Notes: generated by a model not told the origin, from the letters alone. DNA of 64,000 bases from Amycolatopsis japonica (GCF_000732925.1 NZ_CP008953.1:5580001-5644000); one strand, 5' to 3'. Shown: positions 24,431-32,999, counted from the first letter of the stretch. Program-made: numbers and translations.

Positions 24431-25539
24431 CAGGACAGCTCCTCGGCGGTGTCTTCGGCGATGGCGGGGGAACAGGTCATGCCGCGGCCGCCCGGCCCGG
24501 TGACGAGCCAGGCGTTGTCCGCGACGCGGGCGCGGTGCACGATCCGGGAGGTGTCGGTGGTCTGGGCGTAGACCCCCGCCCAGCGGCGGGTGATCCGCGG
24601 CAGCGGCCGGCCGAGCAGCGCCCCGGCGACCTCGGCGAGGTGGTCGTACGGCGCTTCGGTGGTGTCGAACGAGAACGGCTCGTCGTACTCGTGGGTGTCG
24701 CCGATGGTCAGCGAGCCGTCGAGGCGCTGGACCATGAGCAGCTGCATCTTGGCGGCCGCGGCGACCTCGCCCTGCGGCTGGCCCGCGTTGAGGCCGTCGA
24801 GCGCCTCGCCGCGGTACGCCGGGTAGTACCGGAAGCTGTCCGCGTCGGCGACCGTGGTGGTGAGGGTTTCCCCGAGCGGCTCGGTCTGGGCCATCTGCAG
24901 CCGCACACGGCGGACCGGCGTCGTCCCGGCGAGCTCCTTGACCAGGCCGCCGGTCCAGGCTCCGGTGCACAGCACCACGACGTCGCCCTCGTGGGTCTCG
25001 CCCGTGTCGTCGACGACGCCGCGGTCGGTCAGGTCGCGGATCTCGCGGCCGGGCACCCAGGTGTAGCGGCCGCTCTTCGCGAGTTCGGCGCGGAGGGCGG
25101 GCTGGGCGACGCGCGGTTCGACGGCGGCGTCGCGGTCGCACCAGAGCGCGCCGAGGAATTCGCCGCGCAGGGCCGGGTTCAGCGCGCGGGTCTCGGCGGC
25201 GTCGAGCAGTTTGAAGCCGCGGTCTTCGCCTGTGTCGGCGGCCGCCCGCGCGACGGCGAGTTCGGCCTCGGTGCGGACGACGGTGAGCGAGCCGTTCGGC
25301 CGGAAGCCGATCCCTTCGACGCGTTCCCCGATGCGCTCCCACAGCACCCGCGCCCGGGCGGCCGTCTCCAGTTCGGGACCGCTGGCGCGGCCACCGACCC
25401 AGACCAGGCCGAAGTTGCGCACGGACGCGCCCCTGGCCTCGGGTTCCCGTTCGATCTGGACGACGTCGTGACCGCGTTCGACGGCCTGCCAGGCGTGCTG
25501 GGTGCCGAGCACTCCGCCGCCGATGATGAGGATTCGCAC
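24427..25539 (-). CDS. FAD-dependent amine oxidoreductase of phosphonate operons
   Basis: A 370-residue DAO-fold flavoenzyme of the family that is regularly adjacent to phosphonatase-like hydrolases. RILIIGGGVLGTQHAWQAVE is the dinucleotide-binding motif, VVVLCTGAWTGGLVKEL a second FAD strand, and ADNAWLVTGPGGRGMTCSPA the C-terminal FAD closure. Relatives oxidise 2-aminoethylphosphonate or its N-methyl form to phosphonoacetaldehyde, which the next gene would cleave; that reaction is inferred here. The GTG start puts the GxGxxG at the usual N-terminal place; an ATG at 25575 would add 12 residues. First gene of the operon. Confidence 0.82.
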   Translation of the reverse strand: MRILIIGGGVLGTQHAWQAVERGHDVVQIEREPEARGASVRNFGLVWVGGRASGPELETAARARVLWERIGERVEGIGFRPNGSLTVVRTEAELAVARAAADTGEDRGFKLLDAAETRALNPALRGEFLGALWCDRDAAVEPRVAQPALRAELAKSGRYTWVPGREIRDLTDRGVVDDTGETHEGDVVVLCTGAWTGGLVKELAGTTPVRRVRLQMAQTEPLGETLTTTVADADSFRYYPAYRGEALDGLNAGQPQGEVAAAAKMQLLMVQRLDGSLTIGDTHEYDEPFSFDTTEAPYDHLAEVAGALLGRPLPRITRRWAGVYAQTTDTSRIVHRARVADNAWLVTGPGGRGMTCSPAIAEDTAEELSW

Positions 25540-25614
25540 ACCGCAGACGCTCGCCTGCGCGCACCAACGCTCCATGACCCCCGCCCTAACCCCAGGTGAA
25601 GTGCCTCCGAAATG

Positions 25615-25626
25615 TGGACCAGACCT
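25615..25626. promoter_or_regulatory. Putative GntR/HutC operator upstream of the phosphonate operon
   Basis: TGGACCAGACCT reads AGGTCTGGTCCA on the coding strand. It keeps 8 of 10 bases of the GGTCTAGACC palindrome bound by HutC-type GntR regulators such as DasR. It lies between the operon start and the GntR gene. Confidence 0.4.
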
Positions 25627-25650
25627 GTTATCTTCGCGTTACTTTACCCC

Positions 25651-25714
25651 GCGTTTCGTCCTCTGGATGCGGTCGTTGAATCCGCAAATATCGCGTTCAG
25701 AGGACTGAATGCGT
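25651..25714. terminator. Imperfect inverted repeat, family C copy 1
   Basis: GCGTTTCGTCCTCTGGATGC and, inverted, GTTCAGAGGACTGAATGCG frame this element just after the GntR stop. Its left arm is identical over about 22 bases to the perfect palindrome at 31380-31435, but its right arm has diverged. Confidence 0.55.
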
Positions 25715-25720
25715 GGGTGG

Positions 25721-26497
25721 CTACTCCACGCGGCCCAGTCGGGTCTCGAAGGAGAGCCGGTCGCCGCGGAACAGCGAACGGACACGTTCGAACGGGACCC
25801 CGTCGGTCCCCCACGAGGTCCGGTGCATCAACAGCATCGGCAGTGCCGGGTTCGTCCCGATCAGCAGCGCCTCCCGCGGGGTGGCGAGCACGGTCTCGAC
25901 CCGCTCCTCGGCGCCGTCGAAGACCACCCCCAGCCTTTCCCGCAAACAGGCGTAGAGCGACTGTGTGGGATCGAACACATCCATCAGCGTCGGGAATCGC
26001 GCGGCGGTGAGATAGGTCGATTCCAACCCGACCCGCTCGTCGTCGGCGAGCAGTACCCGTTCGATGTGGATGACGTCGTCTTCGGGATCGATTTCCAGTT
26101 CCGAAGCCAGCGACGGACCCGCCTCACGGCGTTCCAAAGAGATCAAATTCCGGCCCGGCTGAATGCCCTGCCTCCTGAGTCCTTCCGTATAACTCACCAA
26201 GGCGAGCGGCTGGACGAGCTTGGGGCCCGCGACGTACGTGCCGCTCCCCTGCCGCCTGCTCAGCCGCCCTTCCAGCACGAGTTCGCCGACGGCCTGACGG
26301 ACCGTCGCACGGGAAACCTCGAACCTTTCGGACAGTTCCCTTTCGGTGGGAAGTACCGCCCCTTGGCCTAATTCGGAGATCACGTCGAGCAGATCGACTT
26401 TGACCGCGTAATAGCGGGGAATGCGGCCGTGCTCGGGAATTCCGTCCCGAACCGGGCCGTCGGCGGGGGGATGCAGTCTAGGCGAACGCGCTTTCAC
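25721..26497 (-). CDS. GntR-family (HutC/UTRA) transcriptional regulator
   Basis: A 258-residue regulator. The N-terminal winged helix contains VLPTERELSERFEVSRATVR and LVLEGRLSRRQGSGTYVA. A UTRA ligand domain follows, with VIHIERVLLADDERVGLEST, FPTLMD and MLLMHRTSWGTDGVPFERVR. It lies upstream of the phosphonate operon on the same strand, is the only regulator nearby and probably responds to an organophosphonate or a breakdown product. The GTG at 26497 is taken as start; an ATG at 26554 would add 19 residues with no better ribosome site. Confidence 0.85.
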   Translation of the reverse strand: MKARSPRLHPPADGPVRDGIPEHGRIPRYYAVKVDLLDVISELGQGAVLPTERELSERFEVSRATVRQAVGELVLEGRLSRRQGSGTYVAGPKLVQPLALVSYTEGLRRQGIQPGRNLISLERREAGPSLASELEIDPEDDVIHIERVLLADDERVGLESTYLTAARFPTLMDVFDPTQSLYACLRERLGVVFDGAEERVETVLATPREALLIGTNPALPMLLMHRTSWGTDGVPFERVRSLFRGDRLSFETRLGRVE

Positions 26498-26823
26498 GAT
26501 CCAGATCCTAGGCCTGATTCCCCATGCCTGTACTGACCCGAACGAAGTGTTCATGCCACGCTCACACTCGTGGCCGAAAGGGCACCCCTCGGCGGTCGTT
26601 CAGCCTTCCGGCGGTTCCGGCGATCACGGCCTGGGAGTAGAGGCGTTGGGCGCTCCGGCCTACGCCATTCGTCGGCGACCAGGACCGGACGTCCGTTAAT
26701 CACCACCATCAGCCGAAAGATCCGAAGAAAGTTGGTTGTCCCCGTGTGTGCCCACCTGCTGTAGTCAGTTGGCCGCAGTCAGTCTCCCTGCCTCCACTGT
26801 GGACAGCCGGAAGGAATGAACCC
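26498..26823. other. 326-bp divergent gap, GntR gene and secreted protease
   Basis: No coding region. It must hold divergent promoters for the GntR regulator and the trypsin gene. I see no repeat or hairpin worth naming; CCACTGTGGA at 26798-26807 is a short near-palindrome that recurs elsewhere in the window. Confidence 0.4.
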
Positions 26824-27630
26824 TTGAACATCAAGCGTCGGTTCAGCCTGCTCAAAAAGACCCTGATCGCCGTCGCGGCGGCCGGAACCCTGGCGGGCCT
26901 CGCCACGGCTCCGCAAGCCGCCGCCGCGCAGCCGCCGTCCACCGACGTGGTCGGTGGCACCCGGGCCGCTCAGGGCGAATTCCCTTGGATGGTCAGGCTT
27001 TCCATGGGTTGCGGCGGTGCGCTCTACACCCCGCAGATCGTGCTGACGGCCGCGCACTGTGTGTCGCGGACCGGGGCCAACACGGGTATCACCGCCACCC
27101 TCGGCGTGGTGGACCTGCAGAGCACGGCGGCCAAGAAGGTCAAGTCGACCTACGTGTACCGGTCGCCGACCTACCCCACCTCCACCGGTGGTGACTGGGC
27201 GCTGATCAAGCTCGCCAGCCCGGTCAGCGGTATCCCGACGCTGCCGATCGCCACTTCGACCGCCTACAACAGCGGCACCTTCACCGTCGCCGGCTGGGGT
27301 GCCGCGACCGAGGGTGGCGCGCAGCAGCGGTACCTGCTCAAGGCCACCGTCCCGTTCGTCTCCGACTCGACCTGCAAGGCGCAGGGCGGCAGCTACGCCG
27401 ACCTGATCGACAGCGCCGAGATCTGCGCGGGCAACATCAACTCGGGCGGCGTCGACACCTGCCAGGGTGACTCGGGCGGCCCGATGTTCCGCCGCGACAG
27501 CGCCGGGGCCTGGATCCAGGTCGGCATCGTCAGCTGGGGCGAAGGCTGCGCGCGGGCGCACGCTCCCGGCGTCTACACCGAGGTGAGCACCTTCGCGACC
27601 GCGATCAAGAACGCGGCCGCCGGGTTGTAG
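26824..27630 (+). CDS. Secreted trypsin-like serine protease (S1A)
   Basis: A 268-residue exported protease like Streptomyces trypsin. A Sec signal (RRFSLLKKTLIAVAAAGT to QAAAAQ) and a short propeptide precede VVGGTRAAQGEFPWMV, whose new N-terminus activates the enzyme. The triad is His78 (TAAHC), Asp124 (GDWALIKL) and Ser217 (CQGDSGGP). Asp211, six residues before the Ser, is the trypsin S1-pocket Asp, so cleavage after Arg or Lys is expected. Cys are spaced for disulphides. The start is TTG: GGAAGGAA lies upstream, and the nearby ATG of GGAATGAACC is out of frame. Confidence 0.92.
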   Translation: MNIKRRFSLLKKTLIAVAAAGTLAGLATAPQAAAAQPPSTDVVGGTRAAQGEFPWMVRLSMGCGGALYTPQIVLTAAHCVSRTGANTGITATLGVVDLQSTAAKKVKSTYVYRSPTYPTSTGGDWALIKLASPVSGIPTLPIATSTAYNSGTFTVAGWGAATEGGAQQRYLLKATVPFVSDSTCKAQGGSYADLIDSAEICAGNINSGGVDTCQGDSGGPMFRRDSAGAWIQVGIVSWGEGCARAHAPGVYTEVSTFATAIKNAAAGL

Positions 27631-27651
27631 TTCCACCGCACGGCATGCCAT

Positions 27652-27693
27652 GAAAGCCCCCTTCACCACAACGGCGTGGTGGAGGGGGCTTTC
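27652..27693 (+). terminator. Terminator of the trypsin gene (family D core)
   Basis: GAAAGCCCCCTTCACCAC pairs with GTGGTGGAGGGGGCTTTC over 18 bp with one mismatch, followed by TTCTTC. A classical stem-loop 22 bp after the protease stop. Confidence 0.75.
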
Positions 27694-27717
27694 TTCTTCA
27701 GAGAGCCTGGGCGGGTG

Positions 27718-27759
27718 CAGGGGACTTTCCCCGCATCGCACGCGGGCAAAGTCCCCTTC
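27718..27759. terminator. Hairpin after the nitronate-monooxygenase-like gene
   Basis: AGGGGACTTT-CCCCGC and GCGGG-CAAAGTCCCCT are inverse sequences with a small interruption. It lies just past the stop of the minus-strand flavoenzyme gene and so can end that transcript. Confidence 0.6.
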
Positions 27760-27776
27760 AGCTCACCTGACACGCG

Positions 27777-28883
27777 TCAGCGGGTCTTGTCCAAACGCGA
27801 CAGTGTCTCTTCGTACCCCGAAACGAGTTCCGCGATCACGTCCGCGACCGGACGCACCCGGTCCATCCGCCCGACGATCTGCCCCACCGGCATCGAGACC
27901 ACGCTCGGATCCGCCGCGTGGTGGATCCGGTTGTGCGCGTGGGAGACCAGAAGGTTCTGCAACGGCATCGGCAACGGCTCGGGCGCGTCGGGCGCGGCCC
28001 ACGCCTCGGTCCACCGCGTCTTGAGCAGCCGCGCCGGTTTGCCGGTGTAGATCCGCGTGCGGACGGTGTCGGACGACCTCGCCGCGACCAAAGCCCGCTG
28101 CATCGCCTCGGACTCCCCCATGGTCTGGAGGTATTCCTCGGTGGCGAGCCAGAAGGAGCCCATCCAGACCCCGGACGCGCCCAGCGCGAGCGCGGCCGCG
28201 ACCTGCCTGCCCGAGCCGATCCCGCCCGCGGCGAGCACCGGGACCCGGTCGCCGACGGCGTCCACCACCTCGGGCAGCAGGACCATCGACGCGATCTCGC
28301 CGGTGTGTCCGCCCGCCTCATAGCCTTGTGCCACAACGATGTCGACGCCGTTGTCGACGTGCCGGACGGCGTGCTCGGCCTTGCCGGCCAACGCCGCGAC
28401 CGGCACGCCCTTCGCGTGACATTGCTCGATGACGTCCACCGGCGGTGACCCCAACGCGTTGGCGATCAACCGGATCGGGTGTTTCAGCGCGACCTCGACA
28501 TGGGACCGGGCGACCGAATGCAGCCAGCCCAGCACACCGGCGCGTTCGTCGGTGTCGTCCGGCAGCGGCGGCACCGCGAGGTCGCGCAGCGTCCGCTCCA
28601 CGAAGTCGCGGTGCTCCTGCGGGATGTGCTTCGCGAGATCAATCGACGTCCCTTCGGCCGGGATCTTCGCCGGCATCACGATGTCGACGCCGTACGGCTT
28701 CCCGCCGGTGTTCTCGTCCATCCAGGACAGGACGGCGTCGAGTTCGGCCGCGTCGTTGAACCGCACGCAGCCCAGCACGCCGAGCCCGCCCGCCCGGCTG
28801 ATCGCCGCGGCCACGTGCTCGGACGGGGTGAACCCGACGATCGGCAGGTCGATCCCGAGCCGGTCGCACAGAGACGTCCGCAT
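27777..28883 (-). CDS. Nitronate-monooxygenase-family flavoprotein
   Basis: A 368-residue FMN-dependent TIM-barrel oxidoreductase (NMO/2-nitropropane dioxygenase family). Features: the start MRTSLCDRLGIDLPIVGFTP, ISRAGGLGVLG, DIVVAQGYEAGGHTGE (catalytic-loop His) and VPVLAAGGIGSGRQVAAALA, GASGVWMGSFWLATEE for the phosphate site. AAGGAG precedes the ATG. It follows fadD19 by 8 bp, so it belongs to the KstR-controlled sterol transcript. Family members in sterol clusters act as flavin enoyl reductases or oxidases; its exact step is unknown. It is distinct from IpdC at 47535-48581. Confidence 0.85.
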   Translation of the reverse strand: MRTSLCDRLGIDLPIVGFTPSEHVAAAISRAGGLGVLGCVRFNDAAELDAVLSWMDENTGGKPYGVDIVMPAKIPAEGTSIDLAKHIPQEHRDFVERTLRDLAVPPLPDDTDERAGVLGWLHSVARSHVEVALKHPIRLIANALGSPPVDVIEQCHAKGVPVAALAGKAEHAVRHVDNGVDIVVAQGYEAGGHTGEIASMVLLPEVVDAVGDRVPVLAAGGIGSGRQVAAALALGASGVWMGSFWLATEEYLQTMGESEAMQRALVAARSSDTVRTRIYTGKPARLLKTRWTEAWAAPDAPEPLPMPLQNLLVSHAHNRIHHAADPSVVSMPVGQIVGRMDRVRPVADVIAELVSGYEETLSRLDKTR

Positions 28884-28891
28884 GTAACTCC

Positions 28892-30508
28892 TTACGCCGG
28901 TTGGATGGTGATGGGTTCGTGCTCGGCGGCGTAGCGCTGGGCCCAGGGGTAGTCCGGCTTCCCGCTGGGCGATCGCCCGATCTCCTCCGCGAGCCAGAGA
29001 CTGCGCGGCACCTTGTACCCGGCGATCTCGGTCCGCACGTGGGCTTCGAGCGCGGCGACGTCGAGTTCCTTGCCGGAGCGCGGCTGGATCACCGCGGCCA
29101 CCCGCTGGCCGAGCCGGTCGTCGGGGATGCCGATGACGAGCGCGTCGAAGACGTCCGGATGCGATTTGAGCGCGCCCTCGACCTCTTCCGGGTACACCTT
29201 CTCGCCGCCGGTGTTCACGCATTGCGACCCCCGGCCGAGCAGGGTCACCGTGAGGTCTTCCTCGTAGCGCGCGTAGTCACCCGGGACGACGTACCGTTTG
29301 CCGTCGATCTCGACGAAGATCTTCTCGGTCTTCGCGGGATCCTTGTAGTACCCCAGCGGGACGTGCCCGCGCCGGGCGATCAGGCCGATCGCGCCCGGTT
29401 TCGGCTCGACGAGCGCGCCGTCGTCGTCCACGAGGATCGCGTCCTTGCCGAAGTTGACCCGCGGACCGGCGGAATGATCGCTGTCCTTGCTGACCATGCC
29501 GATACCGGTGAACCCGCTTTCGGACGAGCCGATCGCGTCGGTGATCACCACATGCGGGAGCAGCGACAGGAATTCCTGCTTCACCGACTGGGAGAACAGG
29601 GCCGCGTGACTCGACACCGCCACGATCGACGACGCGTCGTAGTCACCCTCGCGATAGGCGTCGATCAGCGGCCGCGCCATCGCGTCGCCGACGATGGTGA
29701 GCACCTGGACCTTGTTGTCCTGCACGGCTTTCCAGACCTCGTGCGCGTCGAACCGCGGGACGAACACGACCGGGCTGCCGGTGAACAGCGCGCCGAACGC
29801 GGCCCACTGCGCGGCGCCGTGGATCAGCGGCGCGGCCGGGAGCCGGACCAGGCTGCCCGACTTGCCCTGTTCGGCGAGCGTCCACTCGTCCGGGACGTAC
29901 TCGCCGGTGACGAAGTTGATGCCGCCGCCGAGCGCCCGCCAGATGTCCTCGTGGCGCCACAGGACGCCCTTGGGATAGCCGGTGGTGCCGCCGGTGTAGA
30001 GGATGTAGATGTCGTCGGCGCTGCGCTCGGCGAAGTCCCGCTCGGGCGAGCCTTCGGCGAGCGCGGCTTCGTAGTCCACGCCGCCGTAGGACGAGTAGTC
30101 GCCGTCGCTTCCGTCGTCGACGACGACAACGTGTTTCAGTTTCGGGGTTTCCGGCAGGACGGCGGCCACCTTGTCCGAATACCCGCGTTCGTGGACCAGC
30201 GCCACGAGGTCGGCGTTGTCGAACAGGTACCGCAGTTCGCCGTGGACGTAGCGGTAGTTGACGTTGACCGCGATCGCGCGCAACTTGTACGCGGCGATCA
30301 TCGATTCCAGGGCCTCGATCGAGTTCCGGGAATAGACACCGATGTGGGATCCGGGTCCCACGCCGTGTGCGGCGAGGTGGTGCGCCAGCCGGTTGGCGCG
30401 CTCTTCCAATTCGGCGAAGGTGACCCGCCGATCGCCGCAGACGACCGCGATGCGCTCCGGCACGGCGTCGACGGCGTGCTCGAGTAGATCCGCGATGTTG
30501 AGTGCCAC
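28892..30508 (-). CDS. fadD19: Steroid side-chain acyl-CoA synthetase FadD19
   Basis: A 538-residue AMP-forming ligase that attaches CoA to the C26 carboxylate of sterol side chains. It is nearly superimposable on mycobacterial FadD19: ALNIADLLEHAVDAVPERIA at the N-terminus, NVNYRYVHGELRYLFDNAD, the P-loop YTGGTTGYPKGVLWRHED, ITDAIGSSESGF and the hinge/A10 region GGEKVYPEEVE to SPSGKPDY. In Rhodococcus the orthologue is needed for C24-branched sterols. The GTG start matches homologues; an ATG at 30526 is 6 codons upstream. It diverges from echA19 across a KstR-like site, as in Mycobacterium tuberculosis Rv3515c/Rv3516. Confidence 0.9.
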   Translation of the reverse strand: MALNIADLLEHAVDAVPERIAVVCGDRRVTFAELEERANRLAHHLAAHGVGPGSHIGVYSRNSIEALESMIAAYKLRAIAVNVNYRYVHGELRYLFDNADLVALVHERGYSDKVAAVLPETPKLKHVVVVDDGSDGDYSSYGGVDYEAALAEGSPERDFAERSADDIYILYTGGTTGYPKGVLWRHEDIWRALGGGINFVTGEYVPDEWTLAEQGKSGSLVRLPAAPLIHGAAQWAAFGALFTGSPVVFVPRFDAHEVWKAVQDNKVQVLTIVGDAMARPLIDAYREGDYDASSIVAVSSHAALFSQSVKQEFLSLLPHVVITDAIGSSESGFTGIGMVSKDSDHSAGPRVNFGKDAILVDDDGALVEPKPGAIGLIARRGHVPLGYYKDPAKTEKIFVEIDGKRYVVPGDYARYEEDLTVTLLGRGSQCVNTGGEKVYPEEVEGALKSHPDVFDALVIGIPDDRLGQRVAAVIQPRSGKELDVAALEAHVRTEIAGYKVPRSLWLAEEIGRSPSGKPDYPWAQRYAAEHEPITIQPA

Positions 30509-30518
30509 GTCCTCAAAG

Positions 30519-30532
30519 TAGAACATGTTATC
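30519..30532. promoter_or_regulatory. KstR-like operator between fadD19 and echA19
   Basis: TAGAACATGTTATC matches the KstR consensus TNNAACNNGTTNNA except for the last base. It sits in the divergent promoter gap, where the mycobacterial orthologous pair also carries a KstR site. Confidence 0.65.
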
Positions 30533-30569
30533 GTTCTGGGCAATGGCCGCTCTTTGGGAGGCTGAAACT

Positions 30570-31370
30570 TTGGAAAACGTGGTGAACGAACCTCACGCGC
30601 TGGCGGAAAAGATCGGACACACCCTCGTGGTCACGATGAACCGGCCCGAGGCCCGCAACGCGCTCAGCGGCGAGATGCTCGGGATCATGGTCGAGGCGTG
30701 GAACCGGGTCGACGAGGACGACGACGTCCGGTGCTGCGTGCTCACCGGAGCGGGTGGCGCGTTCTGCGCGGGCGCGGACCTGAAGTCGATGTCGAAGAAC
30801 TCGCCGTCCGATTCGTTCGAGAAGGGCACTTTCGACCCCAGCAAGATCGAGGGGCTGCTGAAGGGGCGGCGGCTGACGAAGCCGTTGATCGCGGCCGTCG
30901 AAGGCCCGGCGATCGCGGGCGGGACGGAGATCCTTCAAGGCACCGACATCCGTGTCGCGGGCGAGAGCGCGAAGTTCGGCGTGTCCGAGGCGCGGTGGAG
31001 CCTGTTCCCGATGGGCGGTTCGGCCGTGCGGCTCCCCCGGCAGATCCCGTACACCGTCGCCGCCGACCTGCTGCTGACCGGACGCCACATCACCGCGGCC
31101 GAGGCGCTGGAGATCGGCCTGATCGGCCACGTCGTTCCGGACGGCAAGGCATTGGACAAGGCGCTCGAACTCGCCAGCCTCATCTCCGCGAACGGCCCCC
31201 TGGCGATCCGCGCGATCCTCAAGACGATGCGCGACACCGAGGGCATGCACGAGGAGGAAGCCTTCAAACTCGACGCCCAGTACGGCATCGAGGTCTTCGC
31301 GAGCGAAGACGCGAAGGAAGGCCCCCGCGCCTTCGCCGAGAAGCGCAAGCCCGTCTTCCGAGGCCGCTGA
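30570..31370 (+). CDS. echA19: Steroid enoyl-CoA hydratase EchA19
   Basis: A 266-residue crotonase-fold hydratase acting on steroid side-chain enoyl-CoAs. It matches mycobacterial EchA19 closely, for example VTMNRPEARNALSGEML, CCVLTGAGGAFCAGADLKSM (oxyanion loop), LLKGRRLTKPLIAAVEGPAI, AGGTEILQGTDIRVAGESAK and the C-terminal EDAKEGPRAFAEKRKP. The TTG start is chosen because GGGAGG lies 8 nt upstream; ATG 30543 lacks a site. Homologues begin about 4-5 residues further in. Expression should be derepressed by sterol CoA esters through KstR. Confidence 0.9.
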   Translation: MENVVNEPHALAEKIGHTLVVTMNRPEARNALSGEMLGIMVEAWNRVDEDDDVRCCVLTGAGGAFCAGADLKSMSKNSPSDSFEKGTFDPSKIEGLLKGRRLTKPLIAAVEGPAIAGGTEILQGTDIRVAGESAKFGVSEARWSLFPMGGSAVRLPRQIPYTVAADLLLTGRHITAAEALEIGLIGHVVPDGKALDKALELASLISANGPLAIRAILKTMRDTEGMHEEEAFKLDAQYGIEVFASEDAKEGPRAFAEKRKPVFRGR

Positions 31371-31379
31371 CTCCCTGCG

Positions 31380-31435
31380 TTTCGTCCTCTGGATGCGGTA
31401 GTTCGCCGGCGAACTACCGCATCCAGAGGACGAAA
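31380..31435. terminator. Perfect palindrome, family C copy 2 (28-bp arms)
   Basis: TTTCGTCCTCTGGATGCGGT continues into AGTTCGCC and is followed without a spacer by its exact inverse. TGCGT flanks it on the left and ATGCGT on the right in direct orientation. It separates the convergent echA19 and acyl-CoA synthetase genes and probably ends both. Confidence 0.75.
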
Positions 31436-31439
31436 TGCG

Positions 31440-32999
31440 TCAGGGGGCGCGGTGACCTTCCCAGTACGGGTCGCGGAGCTTGCGCTTGTAGAGCTTCCCG
31501 TTCGGGTCGCGCGGGAGTTCGGGCAAGTAGTCGACGGAACGCGGGAGCTTGAACTTCGCCAGCCGCGACGCCGCGTACTCGAGGATCTCCGCGGTCAGCT
31601 CCTCGGACGGTTCGACCCCGTCCGCGGGCTCTACGACGGCCTTGATCGCCTCGCCCCAGTCCTCGTGCGGGACGCCGAACACCGCGACGTCGGCGATCTT
31701 CGGATGCATCACCAGTTCGCCCTCGATCTCCGCCGGGTAGATGTTGACCCCGCCCGAGATGATCAGATCCGCCTTGCGGTCGTGCAGGAAGAGGTAGCCG
31801 TCCTCGTCGAGGTGCCCGACGTCGCCGAGGGTGAACAGGTCCCCGACCCGCGCCTTGTCCGTCTTGGCCCGGTCCTTGTGGTACTCGAACTTCGAGTCGC
31901 CCATCTTCATGTACACCGTGCCGGTCTCGCCGGCGGGCAGTTCCGTGCCCTCGTCGTCGAGGATCTTGATCGTCGAACCCGGCCACGGCAGCCCGACCGA
32001 CCCCGGTTTCTTCAGCCATTCCTCACCCGAGATCGCCGTCCCGCCGCCTTCGGTGGCCGCGTAGTACTCGGTGACGACCGGGCCCCACCAGTCGAGCATT
32101 CGCCGTTTGACCTCCAGCGGGCACGGCGCCGCGCCGTGGATCATCACGCGCAGCGAACTCAGGTCGTAGGCCGCGCGGACGTCGTCCGGCAGGGCGAGCA
32201 GGCGGCGGAACTGCGTCGGGACCATGTGGCTGTGCGTGACGCGGTGCCGGTCGATCAGCCGCAGCATGTCCTCCGCGTCCCAGCGGTCCATCAGCACCGC
32301 GGTATGGCCCAGCTGCAGGGAGATCGCGACGAAGTTGAGCACGGCCGTGTGGTAGAGCGGCGATCCGCACAGATGCACATGGGCGTCGTGCGGCGCCAGC
32401 CCGAAGATCCCGAAGAACCACGTCGACGCGGCCGGTACGGAGTCGGGATCGGCGCCGGTCAGCGGCCGCCGGACACCCTTGGGCCGCCCCGTGGTCCCCG
32501 ACGTGTAGAGCATCGGCGAGCCCGCCGTGCGCCGCTCCGGACGGCCGTCGCCCTCGCCGGAGCCGAGTTCCTCGATCCGGCGGAAGCCGTCGACGTCACC
32601 GACGGCGAACCGGCCGCGTTCCGGGATCCCGGCCTCGTCGGCGGCGGCGATCGCGACGTCGGCGAACCGTTCGTGCGCGAGGAAGGCCTTGGCGCCGCTG
32701 TCGGACAGGATGTAGGCGACCTCCGGCGCGACGAGATGCCAGTTGACCACCACGATGTACAGACCGGATTGGATGGCGGCGAAGTAGGCCGCCACGAGTT
32801 CGTCGCCGTTGGGTTGCAGGACGACGACCACGTCCCCGGCCTCCAGCCCGAGCGCCTGCAGGCCCCGGGCGTACGCGTTCGCTTTCGCGGCGAGGTCCCC
32901 GTAGCCGATCGAGCGGCCGTCCGGATCGACGAGCGCGACCCGCTCGGGCTCCTGCGCGGCGATATTCCAGACCCCAAGGGTCCCGGTAGCAGTCGACAT
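31440..32999 (-). CDS. Acyl-CoA synthetase (FadD family) in the sterol island
   Basis: A 519-residue AMP-dependent ligase. The P-loop is MLYTSGTTGRPKGVRRP, the A4/A5 region reads YYAATEGGGTAISGEEW, and the A8-A10 part contains TLGDVGHLDEDGYLFLHDRK, GGVNIYPAEIE and LPRDPNGKLYKRKLR with the catalytic Lys. It is not FadD17 or FadD3 by sequence character; the acyl substrate is unknown, perhaps a side-chain fragment or a sterol acid. A perfect KstR site lies 11 bp upstream of its ATG, so it is co-regulated with the divergent DUF35/Ltp operon. Confidence 0.86.
   Translation of the reverse strand: MSTATGTLGVWNIAAQEPERVALVDPDGRSIGYGDLAAKANAYARGLQALGLEAGDVVVVLQPNGDELVAAYFAAIQSGLYIVVVNWHLVAPEVAYILSDSGAKAFLAHERFADVAIAAADEAGIPERGRFAVGDVDGFRRIEELGSGEGDGRPERRTAGSPMLYTSGTTGRPKGVRRPLTGADPDSVPAASTWFFGIFGLAPHDAHVHLCGSPLYHTAVLNFVAISLQLGHTAVLMDRWDAEDMLRLIDRHRVTHSHMVPTQFRRLLALPDDVRAAYDLSSLRVMIHGAAPCPLEVKRRMLDWWGPVVTEYYAATEGGGTAISGEEWLKKPGSVGLPWPGSTIKILDDEGTELPAGETGTVYMKMGDSKFEYHKDRAKTDKARVGDLFTLGDVGHLDEDGYLFLHDRKADLIISGGVNIYPAEIEGELVMHPKIADVAVFGVPHEDWGEAIKAVVEPADGVEPSEELTAEILEYAASRLAKFKLPRSVDYLPELPRDPNGKLYKRKLRDPYWEGHRAP

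Noticed and set aside
27777..28883. A second ipdC
   Set aside because: It belongs to the same flavoprotein family, but its start, active-site surroundings and location by fadD19 differ from the ipdC at 47535-48581.
31440..32999. Naming this ligase FadD17
   Set aside because: Its recalled motifs do not match FadD17 (different P-loop surroundings and C-terminus). It was left as an unassigned acyl-CoA synthetase.
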